DNA of 64,000 nt, from the NCBI GenBank assembly GCA_000237975.1, contig CP003179.1, forward strand, positions 3,378,270 to 3,442,269. The letters are read 5' to 3'. Positions 1-9,072 of this stretch are shown piece after piece. How positions within the stretch are numbered: position 1 is the first letter of the stretch; every line of letters starts with the position of its first letter. The notes beneath the pieces are model-generated. The model worked only from the letters and a program-made list of their open reading frames with translations, did no database searches and was not told the DNA's origin. The stretch is from Sulfobacillus acidophilus DSM 10332. GTDB lineage: Bacteria > Bacillota > Sulfobacillia > Sulfobacillales > Sulfobacillaceae. Made by a program: the position numbers and the translations under genes.

Positions 1-442
1 CCACCGCCGGGCCACCGGTATACTGGCGTAACGCCGTTTGAAGTTTGAGGGTACCCTCGACACTACAAACCGTCAACCCATAGTCCTTCAGTCCGGGAAC
101 TTCGTCATAAGCAAAGCGTTCTCCTAGCGCCACCACCAGCTTGTCATAGCTGACCGTCCCCGAAGAGGTCTTCACTTGGCGTTGATCGGGATCCACGTCG
201 GTTACGACCGCCGGCATCCACTCAATGCCTGCCCGCCGATAAATCGGTTCCAAGGCAAAACGAATATCGTCCAACGGCTTATGGCCGAACGCCACGTCGA
301 CCAACGCCGGACGATAGACAAACTGGGCATCTTTCGCTATGACGACGACCCGGTATCCCGCTTGTCGGCCTAATCCGCGCCGAATCGACAAGGCCGCGGT
401 TAACCCGGCAAAACCGCTCCCTAGAACCACCACGTCCGGCAT
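1..442 (-). CDS. Sulfide:quinone oxidoreductase-like FAD protein, N-terminal part, cut by window edge
   Basis: The reverse strand reads from an ATG at 442 off the window edge, giving about 147 residues with no stop. The N-terminus has a dinucleotide-binding fold (VVVLGSGFAGLTAALS), then a YDKLVVALG segment, as in flavoprotein disulfide reductases of the SQR/NDH-2 group. A cysteine in LTVCSVEG sits where SQRs carry their first redox cysteine, which favours SQR over NDH-2; the other two cysteines would lie outside the window. An AAAGGGGG ribosome site precedes the ATG. SQRs oxidise sulfide and pass electrons to the membrane quinone pool. SQR versus another quinone reductase is unresolved. Confidence 0.75.
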   Translation of the reverse strand, partial: MPDVVVLGSGFAGLTAALSIRRGLGRQAGYRVVVIAKDAQFVYRPALVDVAFGHKPLDDIRFALEPIYRRAGIEWMPAVVTDVDPDQRQVKTSSGTVSYDKLVVALGERFAYDEVPGLKDYGLTVCSVEGTLKLQTALRQYTGGPAV

Positions 443-515
443 GAAAAAACCCCCTTTAGCGCATCGCTTACGCTTCGGGGGTAGTATGATCCGGCCGACA
501 TTCCGTTAACCGACG

Positions 516-1910
516 CTAGACGCCCACCTCTTCGACCATTTCGGCGGCGACGGGTTCTAAACGCGCCCCATGACTCGGACGGGTCCAAGCCCCAATGTCT
601 GTCGACTCTTCCCCGTGCATCGCATGATCCCCGACTTCCAACTCCACGTCGGACGCCCGCAAGGGAATAAAGCGGGCCACCAATTTCAATGTCCCGTATG
701 TCATTCCCCCGCTATACGCCACGACCACAGCTAAGGCGAGCAGTTGCACAAAAAATTGATGAGGATTGCCGTAAAGCCAACCCGTCACCGCCACCCCGGC
801 CCCATGACCCCGAGCCAGGTATTCCACCATGTGGGGATCCGCCAAAACGCCGGTCAAAAGGCCGCCAACCGCACCGGCAATCGCGTGTGTATGCACCACA
901 CCCAGACTATCGTCCACTCGGGCAAAGAGTCCCCGGTGGCCCCAGCGGTTCATGGTTAGCCAGGGAATAATTCCGGCCGCCAGACCAATCACGATCGCTC
1001 CCGACCCGTTTACATAGCCGGCAGCCGGCGTAATGGCGACGAGTCCGGCAATCATGCCGTTAATCGCCCCCGTCAGGCTTGCCCGATTGTGCGCGAAGAC
1101 ATCCAAGAACAGCCACGCCAAAAGGGCGACCGCAGCGGCCACGTTCGTGTTGATGACGGCCGCGGCGGCATCCGCGTTGGCAAAATAGGGGTCCCCGCCA
1201 TTAAATCCGTTCCATCCGAGCCACAAAATGCCGGCCCCCAAAAGAGCAAACAATAAGTTGTGCGGTTTATCCTGCCGGTCCCGCGCCAACCGCGGACCAA
1301 TCGTCCAAGCCGCCACAAACCCGGAAACCCCGGCCGCCACATGAATGACATATCCGCCGCTGTAATCGACGGCCCCCAGCTGGGCCAACCAGCCACCGCC
1401 CCACAGCCAAAATGCCTGAATGCTGTATACCAAGGTGGACCACAGGGGAACAAAAATCATCCATGCTTTAAAGTTCATCCGACCCAATACCGCACCCGCG
1501 AGTAATCCGGGGGCAATTGCGGCAAACACGAATTGAAAGTAGATTAATGCGGAAGAGGGCATCCGAAGTCCCGGCATGGCGTTTTGTAGGAGGGGAATCT
1601 GTGCGCGCCCCTGTTCGGTCGCGGCACTTAATGCGGGACCCGGTATCCCCATTAATTGCGACAAAATCCCCGGTCCAAGATGTGCCGGCACCCCAAATCC
1701 CAAACGATATCCATAAAGCACCCAGACGACCAACACCATGGCAAAAGCATAAAGCACCATCAAGGCCGAATTGACGGCAAACTTCCGTCGCACTAATCCC
1801 CCGTATAGTACGGCCAGACCCGGGACCGACATGAGTCCCACCAACGTGGCGGACATCAATTGCCAAGCGGTGTCTCCTGCATTTAAATACGCTGGGTCCG
1901 GAACATACAT
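516..1910 (-). CDS. amt: Ammonium transporter Amt
   Basis: A 464-residue polytopic protein with about eleven hydrophobic segments and Amt/Mep/Rh features: the two pore histidines lie in VIHVAAGVSG and VVHTHAIAGAVGG. It moves ammonium across the cytoplasmic membrane. An upstream in-frame ATG would add 16 residues, but a GAGGAGG site lies just before the ATG at 1910, so that start is chosen. The C-terminal tail (about 45 residues) is hydrophilic and acidic. No glnB/glnK gene is adjacent. The gene diverges from the chemoreceptor at 2220. Confidence 0.93.
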   Translation of the reverse strand: MYVPDPAYLNAGDTAWQLMSATLVGLMSVPGLAVLYGGLVRRKFAVNSALMVLYAFAMVLVVWVLYGYRLGFGVPAHLGPGILSQLMGIPGPALSAATEQGRAQIPLLQNAMPGLRMPSSALIYFQFVFAAIAPGLLAGAVLGRMNFKAWMIFVPLWSTLVYSIQAFWLWGGGWLAQLGAVDYSGGYVIHVAAGVSGFVAAWTIGPRLARDRQDKPHNLLFALLGAGILWLGWNGFNGGDPYFANADAAAAVINTNVAAAVALLAWLFLDVFAHNRASLTGAINGMIAGLVAITPAAGYVNGSGAIVIGLAAGIIPWLTMNRWGHRGLFARVDDSLGVVHTHAIAGAVGGLLTGVLADPHMVEYLARGHGAGVAVTGWLYGNPHQFFVQLLALAVVVAYSGGMTYGTLKLVARFIPLRASDVELEVGDHAMHGEESTDIGAWTRPSHGARLEPVAAEMVEEVGV

Positions 1911-2143
1911 GTTGGGAGCCTCCTCATAAATGCGGTTCCATGTTAGATTATTGATCATCCATGGCGTAATAACCTAGATGTTTTGTTTATTATATGGCGT
2001 ATGTGACAAATATTCAAGACATGGCATGTTAGATATATAAAAATTCTCCTCTTAACGACTCCCTGAAACCCATAACCTAACAAGATCATTCTCTTGTCAT
2101 GGGATCGTTTTTATGGAGATTAGAATTTCGGCCTCTTTGGCAC

Positions 2144-2200
2144 GGTTTGATAGGATAAGCTTGCCATCCGGACTTTATCCGAATCCGAGTGCAGCAAACC
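2144..2200 (+). promoter_or_regulatory. Possible structured 5' leader of the chemoreceptor gene
   Basis: Two nested inverted repeats lie just upstream of the ribosome site. An outer GGTTTG (2144-2149) pairs with CAAACC (2195-2200), and an inner GGATAA (2153-2158) pairs with TTATCC (2175-2180). The unpaired GAATCCGAGTGCAG lies between the inner and outer 3' arms. The helix ends about 5 nt before GAAGGAGG, so folding could affect ribosome access. I do not recognise a known riboswitch class. The rest of the gap 1911-2219 is AT-rich, holds a 6-bp ACAAGA/TCTTGT hairpin near 2080-2100, and must contain the divergent amt and chemoreceptor promoters. Confidence 0.35.
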
Positions 2201-2219
2201 TCACGAAGGAGGTAATAGG

Positions 2220-4421
2220 ATGGTTGATTCGTCTTCACCCGTGGTTTCCCATAACCCCAATCCGGCGCCCCGAGCCTCGCTCATGGTCCGCGTCTGGAAC
2301 GCCTATTTAGCCTGGCCGCTCCAACGAAAGTTTGCCTGGCAACTGGGCGGAGCCATGATCATGATTGCGCTGATTCTTCTGATCACCATCGTCGCCGTAT
2401 GGCCCTTGGGCTTCGCCGTCGCCTCACGGATTCTCCTGGGGCCGGTCATTCTGGCCGCGGTAGCCGAGGTGACCGGGCTCATCGCTTTACGCGCCAACCG
2501 ACGCTATGTTACCGGTGGGATCGTGACCCAGATTCAAGACATTCAACGGGTCGTCGACGGCGACGTGGAAACGAGCCAAAGCGCCCCCGAAACCCAGGAC
2601 GAAGTCCGTGCGCTCTTTGAAGCCGGCACCCGATTAATCCAACGACTCAGGTTATTGCTCTACCGTATCTTTTATATCGGCGCCGCGCTGACCCGGCAAA
2701 GCCAAGCCTCCGTCCGGAGTGTCGAAGAAGTCGACCAGGCGGTCCATGACATTGGCTCCCTCATGACGGAACTGCGTGAGGCAACCGAGGCCGATGCCCA
2801 TGCCTTAATGCAGGTGGCCCAGTCGGTCGGCGAGTTGACCCAAGCCGCTAATCAAATTGCCCAAGTGGCCGAAAATCAGGCTGCCAACGCCCATGAAGCG
2901 CATGATGCCGTACGTCAGCTCGAAGCGGCGATGAATCGGGTCAAAGAGGCCCAATCCCAAGGGCACCAGGTGGCCGAAGAAGCGCAACACCACGTCTATG
3001 ACGCCGTCAACGCCATTCATGCCAGTCTTGTGGGCATCGGCCAGCTACCGCCCGCCATCCGGGCGGTTAATGCCAATAGTCAGTCTCTCGCGCAGCAAGT
3101 GCAAGCCTTAACCCCGGTCGTCTCTACCATTCAAGACATCGCCCAGCAAACCAACTTGTTGGCCCTGAACGCCGCAATTGAGGCCGCCCGCGCAGGTGAG
3201 GCAGGCCGTGGATTCGCGGTAGTCGCCGAATCGGTCAAATCCCTCGCCCAACAAAGTTTGACCGCGGCCGAACAAACGGCGAATACGCTCGGTGCGATTC
3301 GGGCGGCCATTGAACAAATGGCCACCGAGGCGGAGAAGACCGCGGCACAAGCCGAAAATACCGAGCAGCAATTGGCGCTGGTTCAGTCGTCCGTAGAAGA
3401 CATCCCGGATGTTCTTCGGTCTTTCGCGGACGTACTCGACCAAGTGCAACACGCCATCACCGAGGCCGCCGAACAAGAGGCGAAAGTGGCCCAACGCATC
3501 ACCAACGAAGCCACCGCGGCGGAAGAGTATGCCGCCTCGGTCGAAGAAATGACAGCCACCATCCAGCAGTTGGACGGCACTGTGCGGCGTCTTGCCGCGT
3601 CATCCCAACACAATTTGACGATTGCCGAACGGGTGCCGTTGGAACTTGGCAAAATCCGTCAGGAAATGGCCATCAGCCTTGGCACCGTCGCCGCGATGAC
3701 CGACACCGTCCACATTTTGGACAATCTCGTGAGCCGATGGAAACTGGCGTTTTCCGTTTCCGAAACCGCCGCCTTCACCGATGCCATGTTAGATTTGCTG
3801 CGCCGGTGGAGCCGTCAAATTCAAACCTTGTTGGAATCCCACCTGCCGCCGGAGGCGTTTTCGTTTGACTATCACCCGGCCTCACCCGACGACCTCAGGC
3901 ACCTTTTTGACCCGGGTCCGGTCACCCGCTTTGACCCCCCGCGCTATCAGTCCGGATGGGACCGCGTTGTCGACCCCACGTTGGCACGTTGGATGGAGGA
4001 CGCGACCCGGGAGGCTCAAACACAATTTCCGGGTGTTTTGCGGGTTACCTTTTGTGATGTCAACGGCTTCGTTATTGCCGAGCCCCGCGCCTTTGCCGGC
4101 GACTTAACCGGCAATCCCGCGCAGGACAGTAAAAATCTCGTCAAGCAAAAGCTCGATAGCTCCCCGGGCCTCATGAGTTTATTACGCCATGCCGGGCTAT
4201 CCCATCCGCCGATGAACCGGCCGACCTTATCCCGATCCGAGGTGCTTTCCCTGATGTGGCCGCCGACAACGGAACCTTTTGATATGCTCGCCTATCGGCG
4301 AGTCACCGGCGATTTGATGTTAGATGTCGCGGTTCCGGTGTATGCCCACGGCCTCTATCTTGGGGCCCTCATTGGAGGAGGGCCGGTTGCCCGGATTTTA
4401 CAAGACGATACCCGTTCCTAA
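2220..4421 (+). CDS. Methyl-accepting chemotaxis-type transducer with C-terminal sensor-like domain
   Basis: A 733-residue protein. Two membrane helices occupy roughly residues 38-85 with almost no extracytoplasmic loop. A long Ala/Gln/Glu-rich coiled coil follows, containing the MCP hairpin tip ([20 protein letters not shown], near residue 310, then [18 protein letters not shown]). That tip binds CheA/CheW in the family. After residue about 520 there is an extra globular region ending in [12 protein letters not shown]...[18 protein letters not shown], which resembles a cytoplasmic Cache/PAS-like sensor. Thus sensing is probably cytoplasmic or membrane-state based (inference). The start has an AAGGAGG site. 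No che genes lie nearby. Confidence 0.88.
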   Translation: MVDSSSPVVSHNPNPAPRASLMVRVWNAYLAWPLQRKFAWQLGGAMIMIALILLITIVAVWPLGFAVASRILLGPVILAAVAEVTGLIALRANRRYVTGGIVTQIQDIQRVVDGDVETSQSAPETQDEVRALFEAGTRLIQRLRLLLYRIFYIGAALTRQSQASVRSVEEVDQAVHDIGSLMTELREATEADAHALMQVAQSVGELTQAANQIAQVAENQAANAHEAHDAVRQLEAAMNRVKEAQSQGHQVAEEAQHHVYDAVNAIHASLVGIGQLPPAIRAVNANSQSLAQQVQALTPVVSTIQDIAQQTNLLALNAAIEAARAGEAGRGFAVVAESVKSLAQQSLTAAEQTANTLGAIRAAIEQMATEAEKTAAQAENTEQQLALVQSSVEDIPDVLRSFADVLDQVQHAITEAAEQEAKVAQRITNEATAAEEYAASVEEMTATIQQLDGTVRRLAASSQHNLTIAERVPLELGKIRQEMAISLGTVAAMTDTVHILDNLVSRWKLAFSVSETAAFTDAMLDLLRRWSRQIQTLLESHLPPEAFSFDYHPASPDDLRHLFDPGPVTRFDPPRYQSGWDRVVDPTLARWMEDATREAQTQFPGVLRVTFCDVNGFVIAEPRAFAGDLTGNPAQDSKNLVKQKLDSSPGLMSLLRHAGLSHPPMNRPTLSRSEVLSLMWPPTTEPFDMLAYRRVTGDLMLDVAVPVYAHGLYLGALIGGGPVARILQDDTRS

Positions 4422-4439
4422 GCACGAGACGTTGTGCAA

Positions 4440-4779
4440 ATAACCCAATATCCAGCCCCTCCATGGTATGATCAACCTAACCTCCGTCCCCGGAGGACGT
4501 CCCAAAGGACCAAAGGAGACACCCATGCCCCGCATTCGGGGCACCCACAGGAATGAAAAATGGGGGTGATCGCGCTATGCTGAAGACAACCTCCGGCCGA
4601 GATCGGCTTCCCTCTGATGCTGCGAGCTCGCAAAGGAGACGGATTCCGGCCTCGTCGAGCACCCCCGATTGTTGCGCTCCGTCGGCTTGCGCCGACGACG
4701 GGTAGCACGCACAGGAGAATTCTTAAGCGCTCCGAGGCTGCCGGGGGCCCGATTATTCCACACGTGTGAGGTGAGTCGC
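4440..4779 (+). ncRNA. Candidate IS110 bridge RNA region
   Basis: This non-coding stretch upstream of the transposase carries several clean hairpins: CCTCCG/CGGAGG (4481-4496), TGCCCCG/CGGGGCA with a CATT loop (4526-4543) and CGTCGGC/GCCGACG with a TTGC loop (4680-4697). There is also a 12-bp palindrome at 4621-4632 and a 10-base direct repeat, CAAAGGAGAC, at 4511-4520 and 4631-4640. In IS110-group elements such a region is transcribed as a bridge RNA whose internal loops pair with donor and target DNA. That role here is inferred from position and structure; I could not match loops to target and donor. Confidence 0.5.
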
Positions 4780-6015
4780 ATGGACTTAGAGGTTGTCGTG
4801 ACCCATGGCGCCGGGTTGGACGTCCACAAGAAGGTCATTGTGGCCACGGTGTTGACGCCGACGGTCAAGGAGACCCGGTCGTTTGGGACCCTGACGCCCG
4901 ATCTCTTGGCGTTAGCCGATTGGCTGCAATCCTGTGGGGTCACGCACGTGGCCATGGAAGCAACCGGCGTGTATTGGAAGCCGGTCGTGAACCTGTTGGA
5001 AGCCTATCCCTTTGAGGCCGTGATGGTTGTGAATCCCCAGCACATTAAGGGCATGCCCGGGCGGAAGACCGACGTGCAGGACTCGCAATGGATCGCTGGA
5101 TTGCTCCGGATCGGCGCGTTGAAGGCCAGCTATATCCCGCCACGCCCGCAGCGCGAGCTGCGGGAGATCGTGCGCTACCGGACGAGCCTGCAGCAAGCCC
5201 GCGCCACAGAAGCCAACCGGATCCAAAAGGTGTTGGAAGGGGCCAATGTCAAGCTCGGGAGCGTCATCAGCGATGTATTGGGTGTCACCGGCCAGCGCAT
5301 TCTCGCCGCCCTGGCGGACGGCATGACCGACCCGGCGGCCCTCGCCGATTTGGCCGATCCCCGGATCCGCGCCTCCCGGGACACCCTGATCCATGCCTTG
5401 ACCGGCTTGGTGACGGCCCATCAGCGCCTGATGCTGCGCGTGCAGCTCCAACATGTGGCCTTTTTGGACCGCCAGATTGCGGCGCTGTCGGAGGAAATCG
5501 CCACGCGCCTCGCAAATTTTGACGACGCCCTCACCCGGTTGCAAACCATTCCCGGGGTCGAGCGTCGCACGGCCGAGATCATTATCGCCGAGATTGGGAC
5601 CGATCTGCAACGGTTCCCGTCCGCCGGGCATCTGGTCTCCTGGGCCGGCTTCAGCCCCGGACAGAACGAGAGTGCGGGGAAAGCACGACCGACGCGCACC
5701 CGTAAGGGCAGTAAAGCGCTGCGGGCCGCCTTGACTCAAAGCGGCCATGCCGCCGGCAAGACCCAGACCTATCTGGGGGCGGTGTATCACCGCCTCGCAG
5801 GCCGCCGCGGGAAGCAACGCGCGGCCGTGGCGACCGGGCGCCACATTTTGATCGCGGTCTATGCGATCTTACGGACCCCGGGGGCTGTCTACGAAGATTT
5901 GGGCGCTACCTATTATGATCAGCGGGATCGGCAGGCCTTGGTCCGCCGGGAAATTCGCCGGCTCGAAGCCTTGGGCTATCGGGTCATGGTGGAGCCGACC
6001 TCGGCGGCGAGTTAA
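4780..6015 (+). CDS. IS110-family transposase
   Basis: A 411-residue recombinase. The N-terminal RuvC-like DEDD domain shows D in GLDVHKK, E in VAMEATGVYWKPV and two D residues in KTDVQDSQWIA. A coiled-coil linker follows. The C-terminal Tnp domain has TIPGVERRTAEIIIAEIG and the serine region SWAGFSPGQNESAGK. These elements recombine DNA through the DEDD and serine domains guided by a bridge RNA. The open frame extends upstream to 4669, but that part runs through the hairpin region; the ATG at 4780 follows a GAGGTGA site. The frame is intact, so the copy may be active. Confidence 0.93.
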   Translation: MDLEVVVTHGAGLDVHKKVIVATVLTPTVKETRSFGTLTPDLLALADWLQSCGVTHVAMEATGVYWKPVVNLLEAYPFEAVMVVNPQHIKGMPGRKTDVQDSQWIAGLLRIGALKASYIPPRPQRELREIVRYRTSLQQARATEANRIQKVLEGANVKLGSVISDVLGVTGQRILAALADGMTDPAALADLADPRIRASRDTLIHALTGLVTAHQRLMLRVQLQHVAFLDRQIAALSEEIATRLANFDDALTRLQTIPGVERRTAEIIIAEIGTDLQRFPSAGHLVSWAGFSPGQNESAGKARPTRTRKGSKALRAALTQSGHAAGKTQTYLGAVYHRLAGRRGKQRAAVATGRHILIAVYAILRTPGAVYEDLGATYYDQRDRQALVRREIRRLEALGYRVMVEPTSAAS

Positions 6016-6069
6016 CACTACCGGCGGTGGTACTCACCGGAATCTATTTTTCACAGGAGGGGTTTTTCT

Positions 6070-6996
6070 GTGCATGCACCTAGGCCCGCGACAATCCCTG
6101 TTTCCCCGTCCGCTTGGACCATTTGGGTACCGTTTGTCGGCCTCGTAATCATTTGGAGTCTGGCCTGGCCGGTATCCAAACTGGCCTTGATCTATGCTCC
6201 ACCCCTCCTTTTTGCCGGTCTTCGGGTTTTCAGCAGTGGCCTGGTCTTAATGTTCGTGGTGGCCTTCATCCTTCATAAGCGTCCCACCCGCCGACAATGG
6301 CGGTTGAACGCCCTCTTATCCCTCTTCAACGTCAGTCTTTTTTACGGAGTGCAAAACATCGCGTTGGCTCATTTGCCGGCCGGTTTATTATCCATCTTGG
6401 TCTACACCCAGCCCATCTTCACCGCATTACTGGCACGCTGGTGGCTAGCCGAAAGCTTGACCGGAGCCAAAATGATCGGTATCGGGCTAGGATTTGGCGG
6501 GGTGCTGGCCATTAGCCTGCAAGGGTTGACAGGCCCTACGGCCGTCACCAGCATTGGACTCGGTATTTTGTCGGGACTGTCCTGGGCTCTCGGCACCGTT
6601 TTCTATAAACGGTATAGCGTGCCGCCGGACCCTCTGTTAGACATGAGCATCGAATTGACGTTGGGTGGGGCGGTCTTGCTGATCTGGGGAAGCTTGGCCG
6701 AACCGTGGTCGCAAATGCACTGGACCCTCGCGTTTGGGGCGGCATGGGGGTATACCGCAATTTTCGGCACGGCAATCGCCTGGGCACTTTGGGCTCATCT
6801 TTTACGGCAAGGGGACGCCTCCCGGGTCGCCTCCTGGACCTTTTTGGTGCCCGTGCTATCCACCGTCATGTCGGTTGTCTGGTTAGGGGAACACGACAGT
6901 CCCTGGCTCTGGTTAGGCGGGGTACTGGTGGTATGCGGCACCATTTTGGTCAATCGGCGGTCAAGACCCTCGCCCGGTGACCTGAGGAATCGATGA
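6070..6996 (+). CDS. EamA/DMT-family transporter
   Basis: A 308-residue protein with about ten hydrophobic helices in two similar halves, typical of the drug/metabolite transporter (EamA, RhaT-like) superfamily. WSLAWPVSKLAL near residue 26 and LAHLPAGLLSILVYTQPIFTALLA near residue 98 are characteristic. The substrate cannot be predicted from sequence; members export amino acids, metabolites or drugs. It starts at GTG after a GGAGGGG site. The stop overlaps the start of the next gene (ATGATGA), implying co-translation. The gene follows directly after the IS110 element, so its native promoter may have been displaced. Confidence 0.88.
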   Translation: MHAPRPATIPVSPSAWTIWVPFVGLVIIWSLAWPVSKLALIYAPPLLFAGLRVFSSGLVLMFVVAFILHKRPTRRQWRLNALLSLFNVSLFYGVQNIALAHLPAGLLSILVYTQPIFTALLARWWLAESLTGAKMIGIGLGFGGVLAISLQGLTGPTAVTSIGLGILSGLSWALGTVFYKRYSVPPDPLLDMSIELTLGGAVLLIWGSLAEPWSQMHWTLAFGAAWGYTAIFGTAIAWALWAHLLRQGDASRVASWTFLVPVLSTVMSVVWLGEHDSPWLWLGGVLVVCGTILVNRRSRPSPGDLRNR

Positions 6997-7493
6997 TGAA
7001 TCGGCGATTACGCGCATGGCGTCGATATCCCGCCGCGAAGATCCCCTTGGCGGGAGCCCTATGGGCCGCATGTCTTTTAGGCGGATTGGCCTGGCTCGAT
7101 CACGCCGTACGCGCCGACGTCCTCTTTTTAGTTCCGCCGTTTGCCGCAACCCTCAGTATTTTATATTATCTGCCCCAGCAACCGGTGGCCCAGCCCGCCC
7201 CCGTCGTGTTTGGCAGTACCCTCGGGGCCACAATCGGCACTCTCTTTCATTTGGTAGGGGTCCACGGCCCGGCTTGGGCCGCACTGGCCGCTATCGTGCT
7301 GTTCTGGCTTTTGCCCCGTATCGGCCTCTATCACCCGCCCGGCATCGCGTTATCCATGTTCCCCCTGTTATTGCATCCTGGCCTTTGGTTTCCCGTAACG
7401 GTCGTATTGCCCTTTACCCTGATTGCGGTTAGCTCCCACTGGGTTTTGTCCCGACGCTGGCCAGGCTGGCCGAAGTACCCCCGAGAGGAATAA
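6993..7493 (+). CDS. HPP-family small membrane protein
   Basis: A 166-residue protein with four or five hydrophobic helices. The HPPGIALSM segment near residue 113 and an upstream PPFAATLSILYY fit the bacterial HPP membrane family, some members of which are linked to nitrite transport or have unknown function. It overlaps the EamA stop by four bases, so the two are probably one operon. A hairpin terminator follows at 7498. The family assignment is tentative and no function is claimed. Confidence 0.6.
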   Translation: MMNRRLRAWRRYPAAKIPLAGALWAACLLGGLAWLDHAVRADVLFLVPPFAATLSILYYLPQQPVAQPAPVVFGSTLGATIGTLFHLVGVHGPAWAALAAIVLFWLLPRIGLYHPPGIALSMFPLLLHPGLWFPVTVVLPFTLIAVSSHWVLSRRWPGWPKYPREE

Positions 7494-7497
7494 CAAA

Positions 7498-7524
7498 GCA
7501 CGCCGAATCTTACACCCGGCGTGC
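7498..7524. terminator. Bidirectional hairpin between convergent genes
   Basis: GCACGCCG (7498-7505) is the exact inverted repeat of CGGCGTGC (7517-7524) with an 11-base loop. It lies between the stop codons of the convergent HPP and MFS genes. There is no strong T-run on either side, so termination may be modest. Confidence 0.6.
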
Positions 7525-7541
7525 CCCAAGGAATATTGAGC

Positions 7542-8933
7542 CTATTGGTTGGAAGCCGGCTCCATCCGGATAGCCGCCTGCTCTTCCCCCGAGATATCCT
7601 CCAAGGACCGTTGACTCGGTTCCGGTAACAAGAACGTAAGCAACAACCCGACCATCGAAAAGGCAAAGGTAATGAGTAATGTGCCCCGAAGTCCTAGCGC
7701 CTTTGACAGAATGGGGAAGACGAACACCCCGATAAACGCGCCGACTTTTGCTACCCCGGCGGAAATGCCGTGTCCGGTCGTTCGCATATTCACCGGATAT
7801 AATTCGGCTGACAAGACAAACGTCGTGGTATTGGGACCAAACTCGGCAAAGAAGTAACTCAATCCGAACAACAAGAGAAAGGGCAGAATCAAATGGGTCA
7901 TATTGGGAACCAATCCGATTAATCCGAAGGCCAACCCCATAAAGGTAAACCCTATCAGTTGCAGCCGTTTATGCCCAATCTTATCAATCGTGGTAAAAGC
8001 CAAGACATAACCCGGGACCGCCGCGACCACAAAAATAAGCAGGGACCACGCCATCGATTGTAAAGTGGACGCATGCGGGGCGACAGTTTTCAGTACCAGC
8101 GGTAGGGAAATGGAGTTCCCGTAATAGGCATAGTCAAAAATAAACCACGTACCCGCCGTGCCTAAAAGCGTCAACAAATATTTGGGATTGGCGAGAAACT
8201 GGCCCAAGGTCATGCGCACGACGGCATCTTTTTGCGAACTGGCGACGGCCCCTTCGGTAAATTGAACCAAGTTGTCCGCCGCTTTTTTGGCATCCCCCTG
8301 CACCCGGGCCGTGTAGCGCGGGGATTCGGGCATCCGCCGACGCAGTAAAATGACTCCTAAAGCAGGAATCGCCCCCAACCCCAGCATCAACCGCCACGCG
8401 ATATCTTGAGGAATACCGGCCGCCAGGAGCGTCAGTGCCACAATCGGACCGGCAATTAAGCCCAACGCCTGCATGGAGAAAACCAGCGACACCAATTTGC
8501 CGCGGTCCCGGGTATTGGCGTATTCGCTCATCAGGACGGCACTGACCGGATAGTCGCCGCCAATCCCGATCCCCATGATAAACCGAAAAACGATGAGCCA
8601 GATAATATTGGGCGAAAAAGCCGAGGCAAGCGCCCCCAGCCCCATTAACAACGCTTCGAGGCCATAGATTTTCTTGCGGCCGTAAACATCCGCCAGACGA
8701 CCAAATACAAAAGCTCCCACAAACGCGGCAATGAGTGCGGTAGAGCCGACCAAACCCAAGAGATATTTGTTAGGTGCCCACTGGGCCTTAATGAGCACCA
8801 ATGCCGCGCCGATGATGAATAAATCATAGGCATCCGTAAAAAATCCCATCCCGGCGGTTAATAGGGCGCGAAAATGGAACAATGATAAAGGCGCTTGGTT
8901 CAGAGTCTCGGTGACCGTCGTTTCCCGTTCCAC
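7542..8933 (-). CDS. MFS transporter, phosphate:H+ symporter (Pho84-like) type
   Basis: A 463-residue, 12-helix major facilitator. FGRLADVYGRKKIYGLE between helices 2 and 3 is the MFS signature; GIGIGGDYPVSAVLMSEYAN after helix 4 matches the phosphate:H+ symporter subfamily. It would import phosphate with protons. An ATG at 8963 is possible, but GAGGAGGAGG lies seven bases before the GTG at 8933, so that start is preferred. Upstream on the same strand are 11-bp-phased TTAACC repeats resembling a PhoP box, which supports phosphate as substrate. Other organic-anion or sugar substrates cannot be excluded. Confidence 0.85.
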   Translation of the reverse strand: MERETTVTETLNQAPLSLFHFRALLTAGMGFFTDAYDLFIIGAALVLIKAQWAPNKYLLGLVGSTALIAAFVGAFVFGRLADVYGRKKIYGLEALLMGLGALASAFSPNIIWLIVFRFIMGIGIGGDYPVSAVLMSEYANTRDRGKLVSLVFSMQALGLIAGPIVALTLLAAGIPQDIAWRLMLGLGAIPALGVILLRRRMPESPRYTARVQGDAKKAADNLVQFTEGAVASSQKDAVVRMTLGQFLANPKYLLTLLGTAGTWFIFDYAYYGNSISLPLVLKTVAPHASTLQSMAWSLLIFVVAAVPGYVLAFTTIDKIGHKRLQLIGFTFMGLAFGLIGLVPNMTHLILPFLLLFGLSYFFAEFGPNTTTFVLSAELYPVNMRTTGHGISAGVAKVGAFIGVFVFPILSKALGLRGTLLITFAFSMVGLLLTFLLPEPSQRSLEDISGEEQAAIRMEPASNQ

Positions 8934-8997
8934 GTCGTGTACCTCCTCCTCATCGTGAATCATTCTCCTCGAGTATGCCGGAAGAATATGAAGAGAA

Positions 8998-9047
8998 GGT
9001 TAGGGTTTTACGAACGAACGGTTAAGACTCGGTTAACGATTGGTTAA
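8998..9047 (-). promoter_or_regulatory. Pho-box-like array of 11-bp-phased direct repeats
   Basis: On the minus strand TTAACC occurs three times with exact 11-base periodicity (plus-strand GGTTAA at 9020, 9031 and 9042). A near copy (GGTTAG, 8998) is in the same phase 22 bases away. PhoP/PhoB regulators bind tandem 6-7 base repeats of the TTAACA type spaced 11 bases apart on one DNA face. The array lies about 65-115 bases upstream of the phosphate-type symporter start, in its direction of transcription. Regulation by a Pho-type response regulator is inferred. Confidence 0.6.
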
Positions 9048-9072
9048 GATCGGCTGCCCGTCATAATCGGGA

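Larger units (their letters stand above)
4440..6040 (+). mobile_element. IS110-family insertion sequence (ends approximate)
   Basis: The element contains a DEDD/serine transposase gene preceded by about 340 bases of non-coding, hairpin-rich DNA and followed by a very short 3' flank. This is the architecture of IS110-group elements, which lack long terminal inverted repeats and carry the bridge RNA in the left end. Exact boundaries cannot be called because no inverted repeats or target duplications are expected. The left end must lie after the chemoreceptor stop at 4421. The right end must lie before the ribosome site of the EamA gene at about 6053. Confidence 0.75.

Noticed and set aside
4912-5844. 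310-codon open frame antisense to the IS110 transposase
   Set aside because: It is a shadow of the GC-rich coding strand: no domain features, and it lies wholly inside a clear transposase gene.
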